Of a stretch of DNA of 64,000 nt, positions 43,496 to 53,438 are shown piece by piece. Every line of letters begins with the position of its first letter. Within the stretch, counting starts at the first letter, position 1. Where the stretch lies: positions 90,004,501-90,068,500 of the forward strand of contig NC_083692.1 in the NCBI RefSeq assembly GCF_033118175.1, given 5' to 3'. A program made the translations under genes and the position numbers. The stretch is from Dama dama (taxonomy: Eukaryota > Chordata > Mammalia > Artiodactyla > Cervidae). The notes beneath the pieces are model-generated. The model made no database searches, was not told the DNA's origin, and saw nothing but the letters and a program-made list of their open reading frames with translations.

Positions 43496-44475
43496 CCCGA
43501 GTCAATCTTTAAGGTCCTCTTGACACCAGAATTGCCTCCGTCCCCGAGATACACCAAGGAAGAAGATCAATGGGCTCTAAATGAGGGAGGAATAAAAGAA
43601 AAGACGGGCTGGTGGAAGCTCCCAGACCAAAGACTCATCCCCAGCAATATAGTAGTCCAGCTGGTAAAACAACATCACGAGACAACTCATTTAGGAAAAA
43701 CTGCACTAGAGAGCTTCCTGAGCTGCTACTATTTTGTTCCTATGCTCCCAAGCCTGTGCACCCAGATCAGCGCTAAATGTGTGACTTTTGTGCAAAACAA
43801 CGCCAGCCAAGGACCAAGACCCAACCCAGGGGTGCAGACAGTAGGGACACTGCCCTTTGAAGATCTAGAAGCAGACTTTACTGAGATCAACACTATAAGT
43901 GTTTACTTGTGGTAGTCAGCACCTACTCGGGATGGGTTGAAGCCTACCCCACATGCACTGAATGGACAGGAGAAGTGGCCAAGGCCCTACTAAGAGACAT
44001 AATCCCAAGAGATGGGCTGTCTCTCTCCAAAGGGCCTGACAAGGGTCAAGCTTTTGTGTCTGAGATAATCCATACTTTATCCAGGACACTGGGAGTCAAA
44101 TGGAAGCTTCACACCACTTACAGGCCACAGAGCTCAGGGAAAGTTGAATGCATGAGTCAGACCCTCAAGACTACATTAGCTAAACTCTGCCAGGAGACCC
44201 AGTTATCTTGGGTCGACCTGTTACCCCTAGCCTCACTCTGAACCTGATGCACCCCAAGGTCCTCAGGCTATTCTCCCTTTGAGATCTTATATGGGAGAAC
44301 ACCCCCATGATAGGAAAACTCAAGGGAAAGCCCCAACAACTAGCTGGCCTGGAGATGTCCCAACACCTCCAGGCCCTGAGAAAAGTCTTCCACCATATCA
44401 CCCAAGAAACCTTACAAAGGACACCCATTCCCTTGGACAAGTGGGTTCATCCCTATCAGCTGAGAGATGAGGTAT
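43496..44475 (+). pseudogene. pol of provirus: integrase, broken
   Basis: Frame 43,520-43,915 has the N-terminal zinc-domain histidines (HHETTHLGKTAL) and one Cys (KCVTF); the expected second Cys is not seen. The catalytic core starts DFTEI and, after a stop at 43,913-43,915, continues with STYSGWVEAYPT. The conserved Glu (SSGKVE) is kept. The middle Asp position reads GPDKG rather than the usual order. A stop at 44,239-44,241 ends the core. Not functional. Confidence 0.87.
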
Positions 44476-44899
44476 GAGTTAAAGATTGAAAAAAGGAACC
44501 ACTTCAGCCAGTTTGAACAGGCTCGCACACGGTCGTCCTGGCAATCCCTACTGCTGTTAAAAGTTACAGGCATCATCCCTTGGATCCACCACACCAGAAT
44601 CAAGTAGGCAGCGGCTCCCTGTGATGAGGACACCTGGAAAGCAGTTCGGGACCCCCAAGATCCCCTCAAGGTCTGGTTCCAAAAACAATGGCCCTCACCT
44701 GTGAAAGACACCGAGCCCTGCTCTAGTCACTCCGGAAGCTGACTAATCAATGCAAGGCAGAAGCTTGAGGATTCCTCAGCCTTGCTCCAGCCACACTCTG
44801 GCAGCTGACTGGTTAATGCACAGTGAAAGCCTGAGGACCCGGCTATCAAAATATCAGTGGATTTTCCTTGTCAACCCTGGCCTCTATCCCTGATTGGTA

Positions 44900-46538
44900 T
44901 TTTTGCTGTGCTCTTCACACGGGACTAGCTTCAGTCGCACCCCAGGACTGGGATTTGGGTCAGAAGCTGTGGTTAGCTGTCTGTTATCTCACTGTAGTGA
45001 GAAGCCTCATTCTTATTAGATGTCTCATGATCGAGTCTCCCCGCTAACTAAATCGGTCCCAGTCTAGCTGACCCCCCTTCATGACAGGCTCAGTTGCTGT
45101 AGCTGTGACAACCCGAAGATGGGGAGAAAACCTCTTGCTGGCGTTCAGTCACCTGTTATGTGCAGGCTGCTTCGCAGCCTTTGGGTGCCCTTGCTCTAAT
45201 AGATGGTGCTGTTCCTTGTCCATCATGCACCTGTCAACATTACGGTCAACCCTTGGAAAATCGCTTACTTAACCATCAGCGAGAACAATGTATAGATCGC
45301 CAATCCTATAGGCTGATCGCCTCCTGCCTTCATAACCATGCAATGTATATCCAGGGGCCTGGGTGCCAAAAATGTTTTCCAGTTATGCCCCCCACTGCCG
45401 CTACCTTTACCCCATCAGAGGATCCAAACCCCAGGCATTGCCATCATGCCCCTGTGCCTCCGTCTACCCCCAAATGCCACACCAATGTTACAACCCAGAA
45501 CAGTTGTCTGTCTGCCAAATAAATGGAAAAACTTACTGGATAGGGACAATAATGCAGACAAGCAAAACCACAGACCAACTTTGGCCTAAAAAATCAGGCT
45601 CTGCCTATTGGCAGTATGACCCAGGTTAGAGTTAATGCCCCCTTAGACCCTCGTTTGTACTAGGTTCTCAACACAACTCATTGCCTTCTTAATGACACCA
45701 ACCCTCAGCTGGCCAGGGATTGCTGGCTTTGCTTATCCTTAGGAGCTCCACGGTACTTAGCTACACCAGTACCATTAAATAATGCTATAGCCATGGGAAC
45801 TCCTATAGATTCTCCCTTACAAGGGCCAGTCTTAAGGACAATTGAATTAACTCAAAAGGCTCCAGAATGCTTTACAAATGATGGAGGAACTGAACCTGTA
45901 GGCAATTTAGCCAGGGACAAATGTATTCAAACTTTAAACCGTGAGTGGTCCACTCATCCTCTGACAAACACAATATGGTGCCACCCCCATCAAGGCCTTT
46001 ACTTTGCAGGACAGATGCTTACTTATGTCTACCAGTCAACTGGATGGGTATCCGCACCTTAGCTTTCCTCACTCCCCAGATGAATATTGTCCCTAACAAG
46101 CACACTCTCACCGTACCTCTGGCAGGGCACACACGGTCAAAAAGAGCTATCCAGTTTATACCTTTACTAGTTGGTCTGGCCATTGAGAGAGTAGCCAAAT
46201 CTTAAGTGGCCTTACAGGACCAACTAGACTCCCTGGCTGAGGTGGTTTTGCAGAATAAGAGAGAGCTAGACCTGCTGACAGCTGAAAGGGAACAAAGAAC
46301 GAGGCTTTTATGTAAACCAATCAGGACTAGTCAGGGACAGGGCCCAACAGCTAAGGAAACACATCATGAAAAGGAGAGGGGAAGTAGCAAGTTCCTGGGG
46401 TGATCTGAACAATACCTGGAACTGGCATCGTGGCTTCTCCCCTTAGCAGATCCTGTCTTCATGTTCTTTGCGGCCCTCTTGTTTGGCCCTGGTATCCTCA
46501 ATGCTGTTATCCAGTTCATAACCCAGTTCTCGAATTAA
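44900..46538 (+). pseudogene. env of provirus (SU and TM), broken
   Basis: Surface-unit pieces lie at 45,160-45,522 (Cys-rich) and about 45,640-46,062, with the CWLC box at 45,721-45,732 that in gammaretroviral SU takes part in the SU-TM disulphide. A different frame carries the furin-type site RSKR at 46,134-46,145 and the fusion-peptide start, ending with a stop at 46,203-46,205. TM heptad sequence (46,206-46,310) and a final membrane helix (about 46,455-46,520) follow, ending in TAA at 46,536-46,538. Several frames and stops, so no full Env. Confidence 0.85.
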
Positions 46539-46649
46539 ATCCATAAGGTTACAAATGGTAATAGCTCAATATAGTCCCTAAACGATGGGGCTCTGAATGT
46601 CCTACCAAAACACGAGATGATGCTTTCCACAACCAGTGATAGAAGCATC

Positions 46650-46661
46650 AAGAGTGGGGAA
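46650..46661 (+). promoter_or_regulatory. Polypurine tract of provirus
   Basis: Aagagtggggaa immediately before the 3' LTR start TGAAGAGG at 46,662. Plus-strand primer site; confirms orientation. Confidence 0.75.
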
Positions 46662-47012
46662 TGAAGAGGAAAAGTTGAAATTTTACACAGCCTCCTGCTC
46701 CTTCTGACTCTGTAACTCGGCTTCTCCTTGCAAAGTCTGGATCACGTAGGTCACATAGTCTCAGAAAGTGGGGACTCACAATACTAGGAACTGGAGTTTA
46801 TCTCCCTCACCCTTGTCCTGCTCTTTGCAATTGCCCAGCCCCTGCAAACCCGCTTAATCATGCCTGTCCGTGTATAAAAACTCTGTAACCCCTTTGTTCA
46901 GGGCTCAGAGCTTGGAGTGTTAACTCCTCTGGGCCCGCTGGCATAATAAACCTGAGTTTTCCAACTCTCCCAAGTATGGTGCTTAGTTTCACGAGTACTG
47001 ATTTCTGTAACA
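46662..47012 (+). mobile_element. 3' LTR of provirus
   Basis: 351 bp, TGAAGAGG...TGTAACA, with TATA element gtataaaaac (46,873-46,882) and AATAAA (46,946-46,951). Aligns end to end with the 5' LTR with about 45-50 differences by eye, mostly substitutions clustered near the R/U5 part. Confidence 0.95.
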
Positions 47013-47016
47013 CATG

Positions 47017-47100
47017 GACACCTAAAACAAACAAAACATTGGAAATAAACTCTGCCCCAATATAAAATAACAACAAATTACAAATTAAATTCCATGAACT
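47017..47100 (+). repeat. L1 3' UTR continuation after provirus
   Basis: gacacctaaaacaaacaaaa and cattggaaataaactctg complete the L1 tail interrupted at 37,477. Confidence 0.85.
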
Positions 47101-47194
47101 TGGTCTAGAGGAAGCCAGACAGTGGTGACCCTATGAGTTAGATATACGATATGCTATGATATTAATACATGACACCACCAAAGGTTTTCTTTCA

Positions 47195-47660
47195 CTCAGC
47201 AGAATGCAGAGCAGCGACTCACTCAAAGGTGCCTGGCCTCATGTGAAAATGACAACATGAAGAGTAGAAAAAGGACTGCAGGTTAATCAGGGCAACATCC
47301 TCAATTCAGATGTTGGAAATCTCAGAGGGGACAAGGCACATGTATGTCAAGAGCACATATGGGGTCTCCAGGTACAGGACCCGGCCCATGTGGATGGGGT
47401 GAGACCCACACAGTCCCCAGCCCCTGAAACTGGGCTCCCATGTCCAGTTTCCAGGGTGACCACCCCCAGACCCTGGACCTGGTGTCACACATCCACAGTC
47501 TCCAGGGTGACCCCCTCCAGACCCTGCACCTGGGGTCACATGTCCACAGTCTCCAGGGTGACCACCCCCTCCCAGACCCTACACCTTTGGTGGCAAGACC
47601 CTTGGTTAGGACACCAGGTCTCTGCTGGTTGGGCCCCTTCAGTGGAAACGAGTGAGTTCC
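47195..47660 (+). repeat. Duplicated GC-rich segment with minisatellite (copy 2)
   Basis: Paralogue of 13,415-13,740. Three tandem units of about 50 bp at 47,445-47,590 share ccagggtgacc...ccagaccctgcacctgg..tcacatgtccacagtct. No convincing protein. Confidence 0.8.
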
Positions 47661-48370
47661 TGTAATCTCCTGGCTTGGCAGATAGAACTATCGGGTCAGT
47701 CTCCTTCCCCTACACTTGTCCCATAGAAGTCCTCCTCTTTTCCCTTCAGTTCTATGTGATGTTAACTGGTTTTACAGCTGTCATAATAAAGACAGCTACT
47801 TGAAAACACTACCTTGGTGCTGACAGCCTCCGTCTTTTTTGTCCTGCTGAGGTATTGTGAAAACACACCAGACGCTGGGGTGGAAGACGAGAGGCACGTC
47901 TGGTCTCTGCTGAGTACAGACGCTCTACTGGAAGGAGATCACAGCAGCAACCTCACCTGCTGCCCATTGGCCTTTTGCCTGATCCATGTGCTCTGCAATC
48001 AATTGCCCAGATAAACCTGCTCCCTTCTTGCCAAGCTCGTGCTGCTGAATTGGAATAATTACCAGGTAGCTCACCTGAGGAGTCTCCAGGGACCCTATCG
48101 ACTGGGAATTTTGCAGGGGTAAAGAGGGGATAGACACAGGCCTGTGTAAAATGATACTGTAAAGCATTAATTCCTAAACACAGGTCAAGTGAAGCTCACA
48201 TGTATTCTTCCCTTTTTCTTGGCTTTGAGTGTATGGTCTCCCTCTGCACATGATTCTGATCCACACAGATGGAGTGAGATTCACACAGACCCCAGATCCC
48301 CCTACCTGGGGTTACACATTCCTTGGTCAGGACACCATGGCTGTAATCGGCGGGCCCCCAAAATGTAAAC
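47661..48370. other. Unassigned sequence; third minisatellite-like piece at the end
   Basis: No gene recognised. Bases 48,150-48,235 recur at about 50,010-50,085 (cctaaacaca...gtgaagctcacatg.attcttccc). Bases 48,265-48,365 resemble the minisatellite segment (acacagatggagtgagattcacacagaccccag; gtcaggacaccatgg). Confidence 0.45.
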
Positions 48371-48374
48371 AAGC

Positions 48375-48827
48375 CAGATCCATGTAGTCAAAGCTACAGT
48401 TTTTCCAGAAGTCATGTATGGATGTGAGAGCTGGACCATAAAGAAGGCTGAGCACTGAAGAATTGATGCTTTTGAACTGTGGTGCTGGAGAAGATTCTTA
48501 AGAGACCTTGGACAGCAAGATCAAACCAGTCAATCCTAAAGGAAATCAACTGTGAATATTTATTGGAAGGACTGATGCTAAAGCTGAAGCTCCAATACTT
48601 TGGCCACATGGTGGGAAAAGCTGACTCATTGGGAAAAAAAACCCTGATGCTAGGAAGGATTGAAGGCAGGAGGAGAAGGGGACAACAGAGGATGAGATGC
48701 TTGGATGGCATCACTGACTCAACAGATGTGAGCTTGAGCAAACACTGGAGGTAGAGGAGGACAGGGAAGCCTGGCGTGCTGCAGTCCATGGGGTCACAAA
48801 GAGTTGGTCACGACTGAGAGACTGAAC
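48375..48827 (+). mobile_element. BovB 3'-end fragment
   Basis: Sense BovB tail from gtagtcaaagctacagtttt to gactgagagactgaacag. Encodes only the C-terminal part of the BovB protein, frame broken. Confidence 0.92.
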
Positions 48828-48829
48828 AG

Positions 48830-49700
48830 AGCCAGGCAGCCTCCCTGAGGTGTCTCGATGAGCCCCAGCGGAGGTGAACTTGTCGAGGGAAAGCCTAAGA
48901 GCCCTACCTCAGCACTGACCCCCGGGAGGGCCGTGGAAGCCCAGAGAAAAGCACAGTTACCGAGAGAAACCCACCTCAGCTCCAGACCCCAGACAGCTGA
49001 GCGCTGACATTCAGACGCAGGCACGGAGTTTTCCAGGACAGAGGCCAGGCCGGGTCTCTACCCAGGTCTCCACGTCCCGCCGCACAGAGAACCCGGTCAG
49101 GTGTAAATGTTCTCACTGTAGAAGCACGGTCTCATCTAAACATAATCGGTGTAGACAGGACCCGGAGGGGTCTGAATCGACCGTGTAGACAGAACGTGGT
49201 CAGGTTCAAAGCAGCTTAGGGCTGCGCTCCCAGGAGGCACAGGTCACACCCCCGGGGCCTCATCGCTGGACGGGGGGCTCACCCGCGTGTGGGAACCAGG
49301 ATGTACCCTTGTTGAAGAAGAGATCACCCCTGGGCTCCACACTTCACCCACGTCAGGAAACGGAACAAAACCTTCCTCACTAACATCTCAAGGGGCAGAA
49401 CAGAGCAGTGAGCAGGTTCTGCGCCACGTGGTGCTCGGGGCCGGGGAGAGCCGGGATCCTCCAGCGCAGCCCGGGGTCCCGCAGGGACAGACCGGAAGTG
49501 GCCTGGCTGCAGCGTCCCAGGCCTCCAGCAGGAGGCGCTGCCCCAGACGCCCGGGAGGGACCGTCCTGCGGGGTCCCGCGGAGACAGCGGTCCGTCCATC
49601 CTGATGGTCAGTTAGGGGTGGAGCACGCTCAGCTCCTGCTGCTCTGCAGGGTTGGTGGGGGAGGGTGGCTGCCACCTCCTAGGCTCCCGCTCAGGTGACG
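48830..49700. other. GC-rich, CpG-containing segment
   Basis: About 870 bp clearly richer in G, C and CpG than the neighbours, densest at 49,190-49,640. No repeat recognised, and frames on both strands (up to about 105 codons) are typical of GC-rich DNA. It could be a regulatory island, a decayed CpG island or an unrecognised LTR. Contains a CTCF-like motif. Confidence 0.5.
49525..49540 (+). promoter_or_regulatory. CTCF-like motif
   Basis: CCAGCAGGAGGCGCTG matches the CTCF core at all but about one position (A where G or T is preferred). Sequence match only. Confidence 0.45.
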
Positions 49701-50090
49701 TCGTGCCGGGACTGATGCCTACAGGGCACTGCGCTGCATCTAAGCAGAGAATGCTGGCAGAGGTGGGGCATAGACGCCATCAGAGCAGAGAACCCACAGA
49801 GAGCTTCCAACCCGCACCCGCCTGCCCACCTCGGGTCCCAAGCCCCCAGCCCATGACCCACTAGCACCCCCACCACCCCCACCTCACCCCCTCGCACACA
49901 TATGCACTGCGCACCTACATACACCGTGCACACGAACAGCACATGTCCGCAAACAAGTGCGCACACATGCATAACACGCATAACACACGCATGGGGAATA
50001 AAACGAAGACCCTAAAGCATCCGCTCCTAAACACAAGTGAAGCTCACATGCATTCTTCCCGTCTTCTGAGGTTTGATGGTTTTCAAAATA
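49700..50090. other. Unassigned, with CA/CGCA-rich tract and 75-bp repeat
   Basis: 49,885-49,995 is an irregular CACA/CGCACA-rich tract. 50,010-50,085 repeats 48,150-48,235. No gene seen. Confidence 0.5.
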
Positions 50091-50094
50091 AAAA

Positions 50095-51150
50095 AGTTTA
50101 TAAAGTAGCTAATGGTTAATGACTTTTGGATCATGGGACTTTCTTAAGTTATTCCACAAGTATTACAAGACATGAGAGATAAAGATATTCCATGTGTCCC
50201 ACGACAGAAGAACAGACAAACAGACCATGATCCATCCACACAATAAATGTTGTCTAGCCTGAAAGGAAGGCAGTTCTGACACAGGCTACAGCATGCATGA
50301 ACCCTGAGGGCATTATGCTCAGTGACATAAGCAAGACATGGAAGGACAAATAATGATTAAGTCCGCTCATACAAGGCCCCTGGAGCAGTCAGCTCCATAG
50401 ACACAGAAAGCAGGATGGTGAGTGCCAGGAGAGGAGGGAGGGGAATGCGGACTGAGTGTCTCATGGGGACTGTTTTGGTTTTGCAAGACAGAAGTAGTGA
50501 CCAAACAACAAAAACAATGACACAAGCATGCACTGCAGCAGCATTTACAACAGCTGAGACACGGAAGTAACCAAAGTGTGCATGGACAGATGAATGAATA
50601 AAGAAGTCATCTATGCATAGAATGGAATATGATTGCCATGGGGAAAAAAATGCCATTTACAGGGATAATCTAGAACAATCATAGATTAATCTAGAACAAT
50701 CATAGTAAGTGAAGTACTTCAGAAGGAGAAACTGATACCAATGAGCTATTTTATAAAAGCGAAATACACACACAGTCTTAGGAAACAAACATGGTTACCA
50801 AAGGGAGTGGTGGGTGGAAGGGATAAATGAGGAGGTGGGGATTCATTTATTCTCACAAATACATACAGACTATAGAATCAACATGGACCTACTTTAGAAA
50901 GGGTAGTGTACTACACTATAATAATGTGTATGGGGGAGAAAAAGATGAATCAATATGTTTATGGAGATAACTGATGAAGAATCTCTACACCGACAAACAC
51001 AACATTGTAAGTCAGCCATCCTCCAAAAAAAGTAAACGCTAACTTAAAAAAAATCAAAAACAAAAACAAGGATTAATGAGACAGGCTTCTGGCATGTGCC
51101 AGAAGAAATCACAGACTAGGAGTAACCCTGAGGCTCTGGCTACTATAGTA
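50095..51150 (+). repeat. L1 ORF2 3' end and 3' UTR (array unit)
   Basis: Diverged L1: gaacagacaaacagaccatg, atgaatgaataaagaagtca, then 3' UTR with aacattgtaagtcagccatc near 51,003. Followed by segment A at 51,160. Confidence 0.75.
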
Positions 51151-51225
51151 ACAGGAGTAGGGGATGAAGAAATCCTGTCTCCTTGTGGCCATTTCCCACA
51201 ACAGGAACTTTAAAGCTATTGCTTA

Positions 51226-52178
51226 TGCTACAGTGAGATAAGAAAAAGTTTTTTCCCTTTGGTCTTTTGATTCCTTCTCTACTTAAGCTGCTCCTGATCT
51301 ATAATCTGCATTGATAACTAAGTTTTCTTCTTTTCAGCAGATTAACCTATTGACTTTTCTGAAACAATGCTGAAAGGAACAAGAATACAGGAACCTTATA
51401 CCTTTGTGGAAATAAACGTTTTTTGGAGGAAACAGAAAGGTGGCTTTAATCCCCAAGCTGGCAGATAAGAGAACACAGTAGGCTTGTACCTCAAGAACTG
51501 TGTCTCCCCCAGATGGGTAATGAAGGGGATCACACAGTTGGAGCTCATAGTCAGAGGTTGGAGATAAAGAGCAAATATATAAGGATCCTGTATTCTTTCT
51601 TTCCGCATTTTTGTTTCAAAATAGTCAATAGGCTGGCATCAGGGAGCCCAGTAACTTGGGTCCGGCAGGCTCAGGAGTTGGGTCCCTTGTCTTTTGTGGA
51701 TTGCACTGTGGCTTTCTTCCTGTAATGCAAAAAGAGGGGAAAACAAACTATAAGGGGAGTTTTGCAGAAAGAGTACCATAAAGTACTCATATAGTGTACT
51801 AGCCTAAAATTAAAAGATGTGATTAGCCTAAAATTAAAAGATAATAGAAGCAAAGTATGGCTCATGCAGAGTTAGAGGGCGATATGTGTGGGATATCCCT
51901 GGAGAAGGGAATGGCTACCCACTCCAGTGTTCTTGCCAGGAAAATTTTATGGACAGAGGAGCCAGGTGAGCTACAGTTCATGGGATCACAAAGAGTCAGA
52001 CACAACTGAGTGACTAACACACACACACACGTGTAGGATATAGCTTACTTAACAGGTTGGTCTTCTGAAAAGAAGGAAACTTAATTATCAACGCAGACTA
52101 GATCAGGAACAGTTAAAGGAGACAAGGACTCAAAAGGCAAAAGAGAAAAAGAAAACTATTTTTTATTTCACTGCAACA
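51226..52178 (-). mobile_element. Solo LTR (TGTTGCAGTG family) with 4-bp TSD, containing a Bov-tA
   Basis: On the minus strand starts TGTTGCAGTGAAA at 52,178 and ends CA at 51,226. CTTA flanks both sides (51,222-51,225 and 52,179-52,182). Same family as 19,209-19,744. A partial sense Bov-tA (51,893-52,030) with a short CA repeat is inserted inside. Confidence 0.8.
51893..52030 (+). mobile_element. Partial Bov-tA SINE
   Basis: Sense: ccctggagaagggaatggct to cagacacaactgagtgacta, then (CA)n. The tRNA head is missing. Confidence 0.9.
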
Positions 52179-52265
52179 CTTATAAACACTTCATATTCAC
52201 AAAGACTGCTGGGCTCTAAATGGGCGCCTTAAAAAATGTTGCTGGCACTTTAAACACTTCCATGG

Positions 52266-52570
52266 GTAACTAACTGAAAATAAATAAAAACTGGGCAGAC
52301 TGTGAAGAAGAAAATTTCCACAGTCAATTCCACACGCACTAGTAGTCACAATCAAAGCCCATGAAAATGTGCCGCACACCAGGAATTGTTAGAGACATAC
52401 AAATCAAAACCACAGCGAGGGAACACTGCACCTGTTTGGAAGGCCATCCTCCGTCTACAAAGGAAAACGGTGGAGAAGACATGGAGGAAAGAGAACACGT
52501 ATGGTGTTGATGAGGTATAAATGCTAAGAATCACTGTTGAGAGGAGTATGGAACCGCTTTTAACTTTTAG
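52266..52570 (+). repeat. L1 ORF2 3'-region fragment
   Basis: Diverged L1 ORF2 text (aagaaaatttccacagtcaa; gagacatacaaatcaaaacc). Ends at the SINE pair. Confidence 0.65.
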
Positions 52571-52577
52571 TCGAGTT

Positions 52578-52890
52578 GAGCTTCCCTGATAGCTCAGTTG
52601 GCAAAGAATCCACATGCAGGAGACCCTGGTTCAATTCCTGGGTCGGGAAGATCCCCTGGAGAAGGGATAGGCTACGCACACCAGTATTCTTGGGCTTCAC
52701 TTGTGGCTCAGCTGGTAAAGAAGCCACCTGCAATGCGGGAGACCTGGGTTCAATCCCTGGGTTGGGAAGAGCCCTTGGAGAAGGGAAAGATTACCCACGC
52801 CAATATTCTGGCCTGGAGAATTCCATGGACTGTATAGTCCATGGAGTCGCAGAGTCAGACACAAGTGAGCGACTTTCACTTTCACCAAGA
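52578..52890 (+). mobile_element. Tandem pair of Bov-tA SINEs
   Basis: Two tRNA-Glu heads in the same direction: gcttccctgatagctcagtt (52,581) and gcttcacttgtggctcagct (52,694), sharing one BovB-derived tail ending in gagcgactttcactttcacc. The first copy lacks its tail, so this may be a dimeric Bov-tA rather than two separate insertions. Confidence 0.92.
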
Positions 52891-53438
52891 CAAACACTGA
52901 TTCCAGCCCAGGTCACAGGAGGACTTAAAACATGTCCTGCTCAGCACTCCCCCATCGTCAGCACCAACAAGGGCAGAAGGTGCCTGAACAGCGGCCCTGC
53001 CTGAAGCCGGCAGACAGCCTCGGTGAGGGACACAAAATCAGTCACGTCTCTTCCTCGTCAGGTGGTTAACGAGGCTCCCTCCTCATAGCAAAGGGCTCCT
53101 TAACTCCAGATTCATTTTGCACAGAGAAGAGGAAAGAATCAGACATAAGCTATAAACTAAACCAAGTATCTTTATTTTTAAATATAAAAAGTGAAGGATA
53201 AAAGCAGTAAAAATCATACTTTAAGTGAATAAATTATAAACTAAATCAACTGTATATTCTGACATATTAAAAAAGAGGAGGAGGATGGAAGCAACACAAA
53301 TTACTATAAGTGACTAAGTGGGTACCACTCAAGTTCTAGTCGACTCCACCGCTAGACTCGGCTGCACACACCATCTGGGAAGCAGAGCTGCTCTTTCCAT
53401 CACACCAGGAGGAGCCTTCTTTGTCACCGGGGCACGGA
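52891..53438. other. Unassigned sequence
   Basis: No gene or repeat recognised. 53,155-53,290 is AT-rich. Could include the 3' part of the TPX2 retrocopy transcript (an alternative 3' end), but I see no match to support that. Confidence 0.4.

Larger units (their letters stand above)
37482..47012 (+). mobile_element. Defective gammaretrovirus-like (class I) endogenous provirus
   Basis: Complete provirus layout: 5' LTR, primer-binding region, leader, gag, pro, pol, env, purine tract, 3' LTR. CATG is duplicated on both sides (37,478-37,481 and 47,013-47,016), the 4-bp duplication usual for gammaretroviruses. A separate LTR (about 40,890-41,500) is inserted near the start of the RT region. All genes are broken by stops and frameshifts. 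By eye the two LTRs differ at roughly one base in seven, so it is an old insertion. Confidence 0.95.
51155..52265. repeat. Array segment A (copy 5), split by an LTR
   Basis: Left part tctccttgtggccatttccc (51,178) to gctattgctta (51,225); right part resumes at 52,179 with cttataaacacttcatattc and acaaagactgctgggctcta. The A sequence is continuous once the LTR is removed. Confidence 0.7.

Noticed and set aside
38892..46538. Replication-competent or co-opted retroviral genes
   Set aside because: Every gene is split by stops and frameshifts, and a foreign LTR interrupts pol. No long intact gag, pol or env frame.
47814..48014. Small plus-strand frame with hydrophobic start
   Set aside because: Only 66 codons, no similarity, no support from codon pattern or neighbours.
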